Shown here piece after piece: positions 34,178 to 44,400 of a stretch of DNA of 64,000 nt (the first letter of the stretch is position 1; every line of letters starts with the position of its first letter). The stretch lies in the NCBI RefSeq assembly GCF_025145645.1, contig NZ_CP102252.1, positions 1,736,001 through 1,800,000 of the forward strand. Reading direction: 5' to 3'. The notes below the pieces were generated by a model, which saw only the letters and a program-made list of their open reading frames with translations, did not search any database and had not been told where the DNA came from. The translations under genes and the position numbers were made by a program. The stretch is from Alistipes senegalensis JC50. GTDB lineage: Bacteria > Bacteroidota > Bacteroidia > Bacteroidales > Rikenellaceae.

Positions 34178-36109
34178 ATGAAAAAGATTTTGAGAATCGG
34201 GTTGTCCGCCGCGGCGTTGTTCGTCTGCGGCGTGGCTGCCGCCCAGCCGCCCGTGCTGATCCATTCGCACAACGATTATGCCCGGCGGGTGCCCTTCTAT
34301 CAGGCTTACGCCCAGCAGGTCGCCTCGATCGAGGCCGACGTGTTCCTGCGGGACGGAAAGCTGCTCGTGGGACACGAGGTCGGGGAGCTGTCGCCCGATA
34401 TGACCTTCGAGGCGCTCTACGTGGAGCCTGTCGTGACGCTTTTCAAACGGAACGGCGGACGCGCCTGGAGGGATTCGGACCGGCATCTGCAACTGATGGT
34501 CGAACTCAAGTCCGAGACCGGTCCGACGCTGCGCGCCGTCGCCGAGGTGCTGGGGCGCTGGCCCGAGGTGTTCGATCCCGCGGTGAATCCCGACGCCGTG
34601 CGCGTCACCGTGACGGGGCGGGTTCCCGAGCCTGTGGATTTCGGCGATTACCCGGCTTACATCCGTTTCGACGGGGCGTGGGACGCGGAGTACACGCCCG
34701 GGCAGCTGGAGCGCGTAGCCCTGATAAGCGCCGATTTCAAACGGTTCTCCCAATGGAACGGCAAGGGCTCCATCATCCCCGCCGAGCGCGAGAAGCTCGA
34801 ACGGGTCATCGACAAGGCCCATGCGTGGGACAAGCCCGTGCGCTTCTGGGGAGCTCCCGAGGGGGTGACCGTCTACTACACGTTCTACGACATGGGCATC
34901 GACTACATCAACACCGACCGTCCGGAGCTCTGCGCCGAGTTCTTCAACGATTTCGGCAACAAGAATTTCCAGATCGGCGAGCGCCGTGCGGCCTCTTCGA
35001 CCGTGACGGGCACGAAGCGTCTGGACAAGGCGACCCGCGATTTCAAGGGCTTCCAGAGCGATAAGTTGCAGCTTTCGAAGGGCATCGACGTTTATACGCC
35101 GACCTACCGCAACGACGGGGGCAAGGGAAAGGTGAAGAACGTGATCTTCCTGATCGGCGACGGCATGGGGCTGTCGCAGATCGTGGCGGCCATGTTCGCC
35201 AACAAAAATCTGACGCTGATGGGGCTGAAGAACATCGGCTTGCAGCAGAACAATGCGCTGGACGCCTTTACGACCGATTCGGCCGCCGGAGGCAGCGCCC
35301 TGGCTACGGGCGAGGTGCATGCGAACCGTCATATCTCGGCGGGGGTGGACGGAACGGCCTATCCTTCGCTGAGCGACTTCTTCTACGACCGCGGCCGTGC
35401 CGTCGGCGTCGTGACGCTGGGCGACATCGCCGACGCCACGCCGACGGCGTTTTTCGGCCATTCGGTCGAGCGCGACAATTCGGACGAGCTGACCGCGTGG
35501 TTGCTGAAAGGGCGTCTGGACCTGCTCTGCGGCAGCGGCATCCGCAAATTCACGCACCGCGACGACGGCATCGACCTGGTGGGCGAGCTCTCGAAACAGT
35601 ACGATTTCGTTCGTTCGGTGGACGAGCTCAACGCCGCGAAGGGCAAGGTGATCTGCATCGACGAGGAGATGGACGAAGCCGCCGAAGAGAAGAACCTCAC
35701 CCTGCTGGCCGACGCCACGCGCGGGGCCATCGAGAAGCTGCGGGAGCGCAGCGGCAAGGGCTTCTTCCTGATGGTCGAGGGTGCCAAAATCGACTATGCG
35801 GGCCATTCGCGCTGTCTGCCCGGCTCCGTCATCGAGACGCTGAGCTTCGATCTTGCGGTCGCCGAGGCGCTGAAATTCGCCGATTCGAACGGCGAGACGC
35901 TCGTCGTCGTCACGGCGGACCACGAGACGGGCGGCCTGACGCTGATCGACGGCGACGAGGCTACGGGGCGGATCATGGGCGTTTACGTCTCCGACGACCA
36001 CACGCCGGTCATGCTTCCCGTCTTCGCCTACGGGCCGGGCTCCGACCGTTTCCGCGGCACCTACCGCAATACGGAGATTCCGCGCAGAATCAAATCGCTT
36101 GTAAAATAG
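34178..36109 (+). CDS. Fusion of PLC-like phosphodiesterase domain and alkaline phosphatase
   Basis: 643 residues with a signal peptide (cut near VAAAQ). Residues 25-265 resemble the GDPD/PI-PLC TIM barrel: LIHSHNDYAR (27-36), SIEADVFLRDGKLLVGHE (50-67) and a late DYINTDRPEL. Residues 320-640 are an alkaline phosphatase: IGDGMG (326-331), TDSAAGGSA with nucleophile Ser368, and ADHETGG. One polypeptide can thus be expected to open a phosphodiester and then remove the phosphate, in the periplasm. It is third in the GH92 operon. Single-domain versions of each part are common; the order diesterase then monoesterase is biochemically sensible. Confidence 0.87.
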   Translation: MKKILRIGLSAAALFVCGVAAAQPPVLIHSHNDYARRVPFYQAYAQQVASIEADVFLRDGKLLVGHEVGELSPDMTFEALYVEPVVTLFKRNGGRAWRDSDRHLQLMVELKSETGPTLRAVAEVLGRWPEVFDPAVNPDAVRVTVTGRVPEPVDFGDYPAYIRFDGAWDAEYTPGQLERVALISADFKRFSQWNGKGSIIPAEREKLERVIDKAHAWDKPVRFWGAPEGVTVYYTFYDMGIDYINTDRPELCAEFFNDFGNKNFQIGERRAASSTVTGTKRLDKATRDFKGFQSDKLQLSKGIDVYTPTYRNDGGKGKVKNVIFLIGDGMGLSQIVAAMFANKNLTLMGLKNIGLQQNNALDAFTTDSAAGGSALATGEVHANRHISAGVDGTAYPSLSDFFYDRGRAVGVVTLGDIADATPTAFFGHSVERDNSDELTAWLLKGRLDLLCGSGIRKFTHRDDGIDLVGELSKQYDFVRSVDELNAAKGKVICIDEEMDEAAEEKNLTLLADATRGAIEKLRERSGKGFFLMVEGAKIDYAGHSRCLPGSVIETLSFDLAVAEALKFADSNGETLVVVTADHETGGLTLIDGDEATGRIMGVYVSDDHTPVMLPVFAYGPGSDRFRGTYRNTEIPRRIKSLVK

Positions 36110-36115
36110 ACCGGT

Positions 36116-37732
36116 ATGAAGATCGGAAGAGATATGGCGCTCGTTTTGCTCGCCGCAGCCGCTCCGGTTGCGGCCGGAGCGCAGGATTTGCGTTCGGGAC
36201 CCTACCAGCTGCCCTATAAGAACACCTACGTCAAGGAGGTGTTCGTGGCCGAGAACGATTTCCGGACGATGAAACCCGAGACGATACGGCCCCGTCCGTT
36301 CGCCGAGGCCCGGAAGATTCTGCCCGCACCGATTTGGGAGGGGCATGACCGAGAGATCGAAATGTACTGGCATGCCTGGCGGATCGCCGTGGGCAACATC
36401 CGTCAGCCCCGGGAGGGTTCGGGATTCGTCTCTCCCTACCTCGACATCGCCTACAACGGCAATATTTTCATGTGGGACGCCTCGTTCATGATGATGTTCG
36501 CCCGTTACGGCTACCGCTTCTTCCCCTTCCAGCGGACGCTGGACAACTTCTATTCGCACCAGCATCCCGACGGCTTCATCTGCCGGGAGATCCGCGCCGA
36601 CGGCTCCGACTGTTTCGAACGCTACGACCCCACCTCGACCGGGCCGAACCTGCTTCCGTGGACCGAGCTGATGTACTACCGCCAGTTCGGGGACATCGAC
36701 CGCCTGCACAAGGTCTTCCCGGCCCTGTGCGCCTATGCCAAGTGGTGGAAGCTGAACCGGACGTGGCCCAACGGGACCTACTGGTCGAGCGGCTGGGGCA
36801 CGGGCATGGACAATACGCCCCGGGTTCCGGAGGGGTACAATCAGATCTTCTCCAACGGCCACATGGAGTGGCTCGACGCCAATTTGCAACAGATGCTCGT
36901 CAACGAGTCGCTGCTCCAGATCGGATTTTACATCGAACGCTGGCAGGAGATCGAAGAGGTCGAGGACGAAAACCGCTTCCTCAAAAAGCATATCAACGAC
37001 TTCATGTGGAACGACGCGGAGGGCTTCCTCTTCGACCGTTACGCCGACGGGTCGCTGGGTACGGCCAAAGGCATTTACGCCTATTGGGCGTTGCAGACCG
37101 ACGTTCTCGGCAAGGAGCGTCTGGACCGTTTCGTGGCTCACTTGAGCGACTCGACGGAGTTCGACCGTCCGCACCGCGTGCCGTCGCTCTCGGCCGACCA
37201 CCGCAAATACAACGCTCTGGGCCGCTACTGGCAGGGCGGCGTCTGGCCCGGGGCCAACTATATGGTGATCGACGGCCTTTGGCGCAAGGGCTACCGCGCC
37301 GAGGCGCAGCGGATCGCCGAGAACCACTACGCCGCGGTCTTCGAGGTGTGGAAGAATACGGGGACCTTCTGGGAGTATTACGCGCCGGAGAAGCTCGAAC
37401 CCGGATTCATGGCCCGCAAGGATTTCGTCGGATGGACCGGACTGCCGCCCATCGCCGTCTTCATCGAGTACATCCTCGGCATCAAGTCCGACTATTCGGA
37501 GCGGCGGATCGAGTGGGACCTCACCCGGACCGAGGCGCACGGCATCGAACGCTATCCGTTCGGTCCCGACGGCGTCGTGGACCTGAAGGTCCGTGCCCGC
37601 AAATCGGCCGACGAAACGCCCGCGGTGACTGTCTCGACCAACGTGCCGTTCGAGTTGGTGGTGACGTGGGGCGACGGCCGCAGCAGCACCGTGCAGGTGG
37701 AGAAGAGCGGCAGCGTGAAGTTGAACCAATGA
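36116..37732 (+). CDS. Exported MGH1/GH63-like (alpha/alpha)6 glycoside hydrolase
   Basis: 538 residues with a signal peptide (cut near AAGAQ, residue 22). The body matches trehalase/GH63-like (alpha/alpha)6 enzymes: MWDASFMMMFARYGYRFFP, SHQHPDGFICREI, DPTSTGPNLLPWTEL, YWQGGVWPGANYMV and WTGLPPIAVFIEYILG. The C-terminal 80 residues form a beta-sandwich. Family members with this MGH1-like core cleave alpha-linked glucose or mannose residues; the exact specificity cannot be read. Its stop overlaps the next start (ATGA). Fourth gene of the GH92 operon. Confidence 0.83.
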   Translation: MKIGRDMALVLLAAAAPVAAGAQDLRSGPYQLPYKNTYVKEVFVAENDFRTMKPETIRPRPFAEARKILPAPIWEGHDREIEMYWHAWRIAVGNIRQPREGSGFVSPYLDIAYNGNIFMWDASFMMMFARYGYRFFPFQRTLDNFYSHQHPDGFICREIRADGSDCFERYDPTSTGPNLLPWTELMYYRQFGDIDRLHKVFPALCAYAKWWKLNRTWPNGTYWSSGWGTGMDNTPRVPEGYNQIFSNGHMEWLDANLQQMLVNESLLQIGFYIERWQEIEEVEDENRFLKKHINDFMWNDAEGFLFDRYADGSLGTAKGIYAYWALQTDVLGKERLDRFVAHLSDSTEFDRPHRVPSLSADHRKYNALGRYWQGGVWPGANYMVIDGLWRKGYRAEAQRIAENHYAAVFEVWKNTGTFWEYYAPEKLEPGFMARKDFVGWTGLPPIAVFIEYILGIKSDYSERRIEWDLTRTEAHGIERYPFGPDGVVDLKVRARKSADETPAVTVSTNVPFELVVTWGDGRSSTVQVEKSGSVKLNQ

Positions 37733-38760
37733 ATTTTCAGGAGATGAACAAGTGGATTCTCTCGGCCTGCGCCCTCTTCGTCTGGGGTGCGGCCTCCGTC
37801 CGGGCGCAGCAGCCTGTGCTGTGCTTCGGCAGCGACAAGACTTTCAAGATAGCGCAGTTCACGGATATGCACCTCGACCCCTCCAAACCCCGGAGGCTTG
37901 CCGAGGCCGAAAAGACCTTTGCCCGCCTGGACCGCATTCTGGCGACGGAACGTCCCGATCTGGTCGTCTTCACGGGCGATGTGGTGACGGGGGCCCCGGC
38001 CGAAGGCATGTGGCGCCGCCTGCTCGATACGATGACTGCGCGCAGGGTGCCTTTCTGCGTGGTGCTGGGTAACCACGATTCCGAGCAGGACCTCAGCCGG
38101 CAGCAGATCGGCCGTATCGTGACCTCGTGTCCCGGAAGCCTGAATACGCTCGACGCGGCCGGGGAGCTGGCGGACCGGGAGCTGGAGATTCTCGGCAGCG
38201 GCTCGCGGCGGCCCGTGTGGCTGCTCTACTGCCTCGATTCGCACTCCGAGTCGCTCTTGGAGGGGATCGACGGCTACGACTGGTTCCGGCCGGAGCAGGT
38301 CGCGTGGCTGCGCGACCGTTGTACGGCCCGCCGGACGGCCAACGGCGGCCGTGCGGTGCCTTCGCTGGCGTTCTTCCACATCGTGCTGCCGGAGTACCTC
38401 GCGGCGTGGCGCAATCCCTCGAACACGCATATCGGACGGGCCGCCGAGGCCGAGTGTCCGGGCGCGCTGAATACGGGGATGTTCGCGGCCATGATCGAGA
38501 CGGGCAGCGTGGCGGGAACCTTCGTGGGGCACGACCACGACATCGACTACCTGGTGGCCGAGAAGGGCGTTTGCCTCGGTTACGGCCGTTTCTCGGGCGA
38601 CAATACGACTTACAACAACCTGCGTCCGGGCGTGCGGCTGCTGCTGCTGACCGAAGGGGAGCGGGGATTCGAGACCTGGATACGCGAAGACGACGGCCGC
38701 ATGGTGGATCATGCCCGTTTCGCGGAGGGTAAAATCATGGAAATAGCAGTGGAGCGATGA
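37729..38760 (+). CDS. Exported calcineurin-like metallophosphoesterase
   Basis: 343 residues from ATG 37729, which overlaps the previous stop; ATG 37744 (MNKWILSACALFVWGAASVRAQ) is an equally good start for the signal peptide. Metallophosphoesterase metal motifs are all present: FTDMHLDP, FTGDVVTG, GNHDSEQ, FFHIVLPEY and GHDHDID. The arrangement is that of purple-acid-phosphatase-like proteins found in the Bacteroidota envelope. It is the third phosphoester-cleaving enzyme in this operon. Its stop overlaps the ROK kinase start (ATGA), showing tight coupling. Confidence 0.87.
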   Translation: MNFQEMNKWILSACALFVWGAASVRAQQPVLCFGSDKTFKIAQFTDMHLDPSKPRRLAEAEKTFARLDRILATERPDLVVFTGDVVTGAPAEGMWRRLLDTMTARRVPFCVVLGNHDSEQDLSRQQIGRIVTSCPGSLNTLDAAGELADRELEILGSGSRRPVWLLYCLDSHSESLLEGIDGYDWFRPEQVAWLRDRCTARRTANGGRAVPSLAFFHIVLPEYLAAWRNPSNTHIGRAAEAECPGALNTGMFAAMIETGSVAGTFVGHDHDIDYLVAEKGVCLGYGRFSGDNTTYNNLRPGVRLLLLTEGERGFETWIREDDGRMVDHARFAEGKIMEIAVER

Positions 38761-39578
38761 GAATAGGAGTGGATTTGGGTGGCACGAACGTGCGCGTCGG
38801 TCTGGTGGCCGGCGGCCGGATCGTGCGGATGATTTCCGAACCTTGCCGGGCGGATGGTTCCGAGGCGGAGGTTCTGGATCATATCGCTTCGCTCGTCGAT
38901 CGGCTCATCACGCCCGATGTCGAGTGCATCGGCATCGGTGTCCCTTCGGTGGTGGATGCGGAGCGGGGAATCGTCTACGATGTGGTCGGCATTCCCTCCT
39001 GGCGGGAGGTGCATCTCAAAGAGCGTTTCGAAAAACGCTTCGGGGTGCCCGTTTCGGTCAACAACGACTGCAACTGCTTTGCGCTGGGCGTCTGCCGCTT
39101 CGGCGAGGCGCACGGATACCGCGACGTGGTTTGCATCGCGCTCGGCACGGGGGTGGGCGCCGGCGTCGTGATCGGCGGGAAACTCTACTGCGGCCGCAAC
39201 ACGGGCGCCGGGGAGATCGGGGGCATCCCCTATCTGGACCGCGATTACGAATACTATTGCAGCAGCCGCTTTTTCGTCGGCCGCGGCACGTCGGGCAAAG
39301 AGGCTTATGAACGGGCCCTGGCCGGCGATTCCCGGGCGCTGGAGCTGTGGCAGGAGTTCGGAACGCATATCGGGCAGCTGGTCATGCTGGCGCTCTATGC
39401 ATACGATCCGCAGGCCATCGTCTTCGGAGGGAGTATCTCCCATGCGTTCGGGTTTTTCCGCGACGCCATGTACGAACAGCTGAAACGGTTCCCCTATGCA
39501 AAGACCGTCGAGAGGTTGCATATCTGCTGCTCGGGGATCGAATATGTCGGGTTGCTGGGGGCTTCGGCCTGCGAATAG
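38757..39578 (+). CDS. ROK-family sugar kinase
   Basis: 273 residues, no signal peptide, so cytoplasmic. The ATP-binding DLGGTNVRVGLV (6-17), NNDCNCFALG with the catalytic Asp, ALGTGVGAGVVIGG and GEIGGIPY identify a ROK kinase. The zinc motif CxCGxxGCxE of most ROK proteins is absent; the corresponding stretch reads YLDRDYEYYCSSRFF. There is no HTH domain, so it is a kinase and not a repressor. It probably phosphorylates the hexose taken up after the exported enzymes act (mannose or GlcNAc). Coupled by an ATGA overlap to the phosphoesterase gene. Confidence 0.87.
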   Translation: MRIGVDLGGTNVRVGLVAGGRIVRMISEPCRADGSEAEVLDHIASLVDRLITPDVECIGIGVPSVVDAERGIVYDVVGIPSWREVHLKERFEKRFGVPVSVNNDCNCFALGVCRFGEAHGYRDVVCIALGTGVGAGVVIGGKLYCGRNTGAGEIGGIPYLDRDYEYYCSSRFFVGRGTSGKEAYERALAGDSRALELWQEFGTHIGQLVMLALYAYDPQAIVFGGSISHAFGFFRDAMYEQLKRFPYAKTVERLHICCSGIEYVGLLGASACE

Positions 39579-39587
39579 AACAACGCT

Positions 39588-41222
39588 ATGGGAAAATTAC
39601 GGATATTGCTTGTTTTGGGCGTGCTGTGCTGCGGGTGCGGCCGTGTGGTTCCGGTGGACGGCCCGGTCTCCGTGGTGCCTGCGCCGGTGAGCGTGACGCC
39701 CGCCGAAGGGGTTTTCCGACTGTCGGCATCGACGCGCGTGGTCGTCCGGTCGGCGGACGAGCGGATGTCGTTCGTGACCGATGCGCTGGATGACGTGCTG
39801 CGTCCGATTTTCGGCCGGGGGCTGACCGTGTGCCCTGCGGCCCCGGCACAGGACGGGGCGGTGAATTTCATCGGGACCGATTCGATCCCCTCGGACGGCT
39901 ACTCCCTGACGATCGCGCCCGACCGGATCGAGGTGCTTTCCGGAGGTCCCGAGGGGGCTTTCTATGCCGTGCAGACCCTGCGCCAACTGCTGCCCGCGGC
40001 GGCATTCGGGGCGGGACGGGTGAAGGCTGTCGAACTGCCGGCCGTGGTCGTCGAGGACCGCCCGGGGATGGGCTACCGCGGGATGATGCTCGATGTCGCG
40101 CGGCATTTCTTTACGGTGGAGGAGGTGAAGCGCGTGCTGGACCTGCTCGCCCTGCACAAGATGAATGTTTTCCACTGGCATCTGACCGATGATCAGGGCT
40201 GGCGGATCGAGATCGTGAAATATCCCGAACTTACGCGCATCGGTTCGGTGCGCGCCCGCACGCTGATCGGCAAGGACCCGGGCGGCGAGTACGACGAGAC
40301 CTGCCGCTATGACGAGACGCCTCACGGAGGGTTCTACACGCAGGACGAGATCCGCGATGTGGTCGAATACGCCGCCCGCCGCTTCATCACGGTCATTCCC
40401 GAGATCGAGTTTCCGGGACACGCCGTGGCCGCGCTGGCCTCCTACCCGTGGCTGAGCTGCACCGGGGAGCAGTACGAGGTGCGCCAGACGTGGGACATCG
40501 ACGACCGTGTCTTCTGCATCGGACGCGATTCGACCTTCCGCTTCATCGAAGGGGTGCTGGAAGAGGTCGTCGCTCTTTTTCCGTCGGCTTATATACATAT
40601 AGGAGGCGACGAATGCCCGACCGACCGCTGGGAGCGGTGTCCCCGGTGCCGGGAACGGATGCGCGCCGAGGGGCTGTCCCGCCCGCGCCAGTTGCAGGGC
40701 TACGCCACCACGCGCATCGAGCGTTTTTTGAGGAGTCACGGCCGGCGGCTGATCGGCTGGGACGAGATTCTCGACAGCGGCGTTTCGCAGACGGCGGTCG
40801 TCATGTCCTGGCGCGGCACCGAGGGCGGCATCCGTGCGGCGCGTCGGGGGAACGAGGTCGTCATGGCACCCACGACCCACTGTTATTTCGACTATTACCA
40901 GACCGCCGACACCGCCGGAGAGCCGTTGGCATGGGGCGGCTGCCTGCCGCTCGACAAGGTCTATGCCCTGAATCCCTGCGAGGGACTCGATTCCGTGCAG
41001 CGGGCGTCGGTCCTCGGCGTGCAGGCGAATCTGTGGACCGAGTATATCCCCGATTTCGCGCAGGCGCAGTACATGCTGCTGCCGCGTCTGGGTGCGCTCG
41101 CCGAGGTGGGCTGGGCCCCCGACCGGAAGGACTATGCGGAGTTTCTGCCGCGGCTGAGACGCCTGACGCGCCTCTACGACGCCTGCGGATATGTTTACGC
41201 GCCGCATCCGCTGGCGGATTAG
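39588..41222 (+). CDS. GH20 beta-N-acetylhexosaminidase, lipoprotein
   Basis: 544 residues. The signal ends in a cysteine-rich lipobox (VLCCGCG, lipid Cys probably 17). The GH20 N-terminal domain spans about 25-155; the TIM barrel then shows RGMMLDVARHFF, HWHLTDDQGWRIEI and the catalytic pair Asp341-Glu342 in HIGGDECP. GH20 enzymes remove terminal GlcNAc or GalNAc with substrate assistance. It is the last gene of the GH92 operon and points to a glycan that contains GlcNAc as well as mannose, such as an N-glycan. A terminator follows. Confidence 0.93.
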   Translation: MGKLRILLVLGVLCCGCGRVVPVDGPVSVVPAPVSVTPAEGVFRLSASTRVVVRSADERMSFVTDALDDVLRPIFGRGLTVCPAAPAQDGAVNFIGTDSIPSDGYSLTIAPDRIEVLSGGPEGAFYAVQTLRQLLPAAAFGAGRVKAVELPAVVVEDRPGMGYRGMMLDVARHFFTVEEVKRVLDLLALHKMNVFHWHLTDDQGWRIEIVKYPELTRIGSVRARTLIGKDPGGEYDETCRYDETPHGGFYTQDEIRDVVEYAARRFITVIPEIEFPGHAVAALASYPWLSCTGEQYEVRQTWDIDDRVFCIGRDSTFRFIEGVLEEVVALFPSAYIHIGGDECPTDRWERCPRCRERMRAEGLSRPRQLQGYATTRIERFLRSHGRRLIGWDEILDSGVSQTAVVMSWRGTEGGIRAARRGNEVVMAPTTHCYFDYYQTADTAGEPLAWGGCLPLDKVYALNPCEGLDSVQRASVLGVQANLWTEYIPDFAQAQYMLLPRLGALAEVGWAPDRKDYAEFLPRLRRLTRLYDACGYVYAPHPLAD

Positions 41223-41240
41223 GCCGCCGGAGCCCGTCTG

Positions 41241-41276
41241 AAAACCGGGGAGGACGAAAAGTCCTCCCCGGTTTTT
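41241..41276 (+). terminator. Terminator of the GH92-GH20 operon
   Basis: Perfect 15-bp stem AAAACCGGGGAGGAC/GTCCTCCCCGGTTTT (41241-41255 with 41261-41275), loop GAAAA, then a T run. Confidence 0.88.
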
Positions 41277-41347
41277 CGTCCTCTCAATTGTGCGGAATGT
41301 GAGGACTTAAATACGTAAAATTCGCCCGTTCCGACTGTTAAGATGGA

Positions 41348-41355
41348 TAATTTTG
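41348..41355 (+). promoter_or_regulatory. Probable susC -7 promoter element
   Basis: TAATTTTG fits TAnnTTTG. It would give a leader of about 115 nt before ATG 41477, a length common for susC transcripts in Bacteroidota. No regulator (anti-sigma, hybrid kinase) is adjacent. No -33 box is evident. Confidence 0.35.
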
Positions 41356-41476
41356 AATATTAAAAAAGTGAGAATATTACAAATGCGTTACGGTGTCGGG
41401 TATTTATTAAATAATTTAATAAATTATTCTCTGTCGCTGCTTACAACCAGATATCTTAATTATTAACCTTAACTTT

Positions 41477-44400
41477 ATGGAAATGAATTTGACTTTTACG
41501 GGGAAGAGACGGAGGATCGTCCGTTTTCTTCTGATGAGCCTGCTGAGTTGCATGCTCATTCTTCCGGCCCAGGCTCAGGACCGTGTCACGGTTTCGGGCC
41601 GCCTGACCGATACCGGTCAAAATCCGCTTATCGGCGCTTCGGTCATAGAGCGCGGCACGACCAACGGTGTTACGACCGATGTGGACGGCCGCTACCAGAT
41701 CTCCGTGGCGAAGAACGCCACGCTGGATTTCTCGTTCGTAGGCTATAAAACGCAGAGCGTTGCGGTGGCGAACCGCACGCAGATCGACGTTACGCTGGAG
41801 GAGGATGCCATGATGATCGGCGAGGTGGTCGCCATCGGTTACGGCTCCCAGCGCAAGGAGGACCTTTCGATGGCCGTTACGACGGTCAAGGTGGACGAGG
41901 GGGCGCGCAGCCGCGCCGCAGACCTCGGAACCCTGCTCCAGGGCCGCATGCCGGGCGTGACGATCCTGCAATCGGGCGGCGACCCGATGCGCAAGGCGTC
42001 GTTCTCCATCCGCGGACGCGGCTCGAAAGGCAACGATGACGATCCGACCTCGGGCGACGGCGTGCTGGTCGTCGTGGACGGCGTTCCCAACGCTCCCTAC
42101 TCGGTCGAGGACGTAGAGACGGTGACGGTCCTGAAGGATGCGGCATCGGCGGCCATTTACGGTGCGTCGGTCGGATCGAGCGGCGTCATCCTGATCACCA
42201 CCCGGAAGGCCGAGGCGGGCAAGATGCGCGTGAACGTGAATGCCGCGATCGGTGTCCAGAAGGCGATGAATCTGCCGAACATGCTCAATGCCCGGCAATA
42301 CTGCGACGTATGGGCCAAGGCCGTCGGCAATTCGGTGAACGGATCGCTGCCCAATCTGGCCAATCCGGAGGTGTATGCCGGTGCGGACGTGACCCGTACC
42401 GACTGGCTCGACGAGATTTTCCGGACGGGCATGACGCAGCACTACGGCATCTCGCTCAGCGGCGGAACGGAGAAGATTTCGTCGATTCTTTCGGTGACCT
42501 ACGACAAGAAGGAGGGTACGATCATGAATACCTGGAGCGAATCGCTGGGCGCAAAACTCCATACGGACCTCCGGCCGACCAAATGGCTGAAGGTTTCGGA
42601 GCATGTTTCGTTCGAATACCTGGACGGACAGGGCAAAGTCAACCGCTCCCACACCGGACCTATTCTGGGCGCCATGTGGTTCCCCTCGTCGGCTTCGGTG
42701 TATGATCGCGACGCCGAGGGCAACATCATCTACGACGACAAGGGCAAACCCAAATACGGCGGCATTGCTTCGTCGGCCGATATGGCGGCGGGCGTCACCG
42801 GCCCCAACGTCGTGAATCCCGTCGCCCAGCTCGAAACGATGCACAGCCGCGCTCCGGAGATGCGGTTCTTCTCGACGACCTCGTTCGAGGTGAAGCCCGT
42901 GCGGGGACTGACCCTCAAATCGGATTTCACGGCCGATCTCGACGTTCTCGAAACGGATGCCTTCCAGCCGGTCATCGACGTTCCGGGCGGCTCCACCACG
43001 ACGCTCCGCGAGCAGGAGCACACCCGCACGTTCCACTATCTGTGGGAGACGACGGCCACCTATGCCGAGGTCTTCGGCAAGCACCACATCTCGGCCATGG
43101 CGGGCTTTACGACCGACTACAAAAAACTGCGCCTGTACGACTTCCGGACGCAGAACTATCCCAGCGACACGTGGGACAAATACCAGAACCTCTGGCAGAA
43201 CGGATCGTGGTACCGCGACCCGACGGAGAACTACTACGAGTATGCCATGGTGTCGTTCCTCGCCCGTCTGGGCTATTCGTTCGACGACCGTTATTTCCTG
43301 ACGGCCAGCATTCGCCGCGACGCCTCGTCGAAGCTGCCCTCCTCGAAGAACTACGACTGGTTCCCGGCCGTTTCCGGGGCCTGGAAACTCTCCTCGGAGA
43401 AGTTCTTCGCCAATTCGTCGCTCGCCGGTGTCTTCGATCTGATCAAGATCCGCGCCGGCTGGGGTATGGTGGGTAACGTGGACCTCTACCCGAACACCTC
43501 TTCGGTCGATGTGCCGCTCTCCATCTATCCCGACGGTTCGCTCATCGGCGGCAACACCGTCTACGGAAGCTATTACGACACCATCGCCAATCCCGGCGCC
43601 ACGTGGGAGACGACCGTGCAGACCAGCGCCGGTATCGACCTGACGCTTCTGAAAAACACGCTGGACATCTCCGTCGATTATTACGACAAGGAGACGCGCG
43701 ACCTGGTGGACTACGTGCCTACGCCCCCGCAGATGGGCGTCACCACCTCGCCGATGGGCAATATGGGCCGTGTGACCAACAAAGGCTGGGAGTTCTCGGT
43801 GGCCTATCGCAATACGGCGGCGCAGGGCAAGCTCAATTATAGCGTCTGGGGCAACTTCTCGACCAACAAGAGCAACGTGGAAGAGTACGGTTCGCAGCCG
43901 CTCGTGCGACACGAAAATCCCAACATCAACAGCCAGTCGATTCTCTATTCGGGCGTCGGACATCCGTGGTACTCCTACTACATCTATCGCACCGACGGCA
44001 TCTTCCGTTCGCAGGAGGAGATCGACCGCTACGTCAGCAAGAACGCCGAGACGGGCGAGGTCATGCAGGTGCAGCCCAACGCCAAGGTGGGCGACCTGAA
44101 GTTCATCGACACGAACGGCGACGGTGTCATCACGGACGCCGACAAGGTGCTGACGGGCTGCTATACGCCCAAGCAGACCTTCTCGTTCGGGGCTTCGCTG
44201 GATTGGAAAGGCTTCGACTTCAGCTTCATGTTCCAGGGCGTTGCCGGCAACTACATCTACAACGGTACCAAGCAGATGGGCATGAACGGTCATGGAGGCG
44301 ATTTCGGCAATCTGATCGAGGACGTTTTCGATACGTGGGACTTCAATCCTTCGGGCAGCAAATATCCGCGTCTGGGCCTTGCCGAAGACAATAACGGCAA

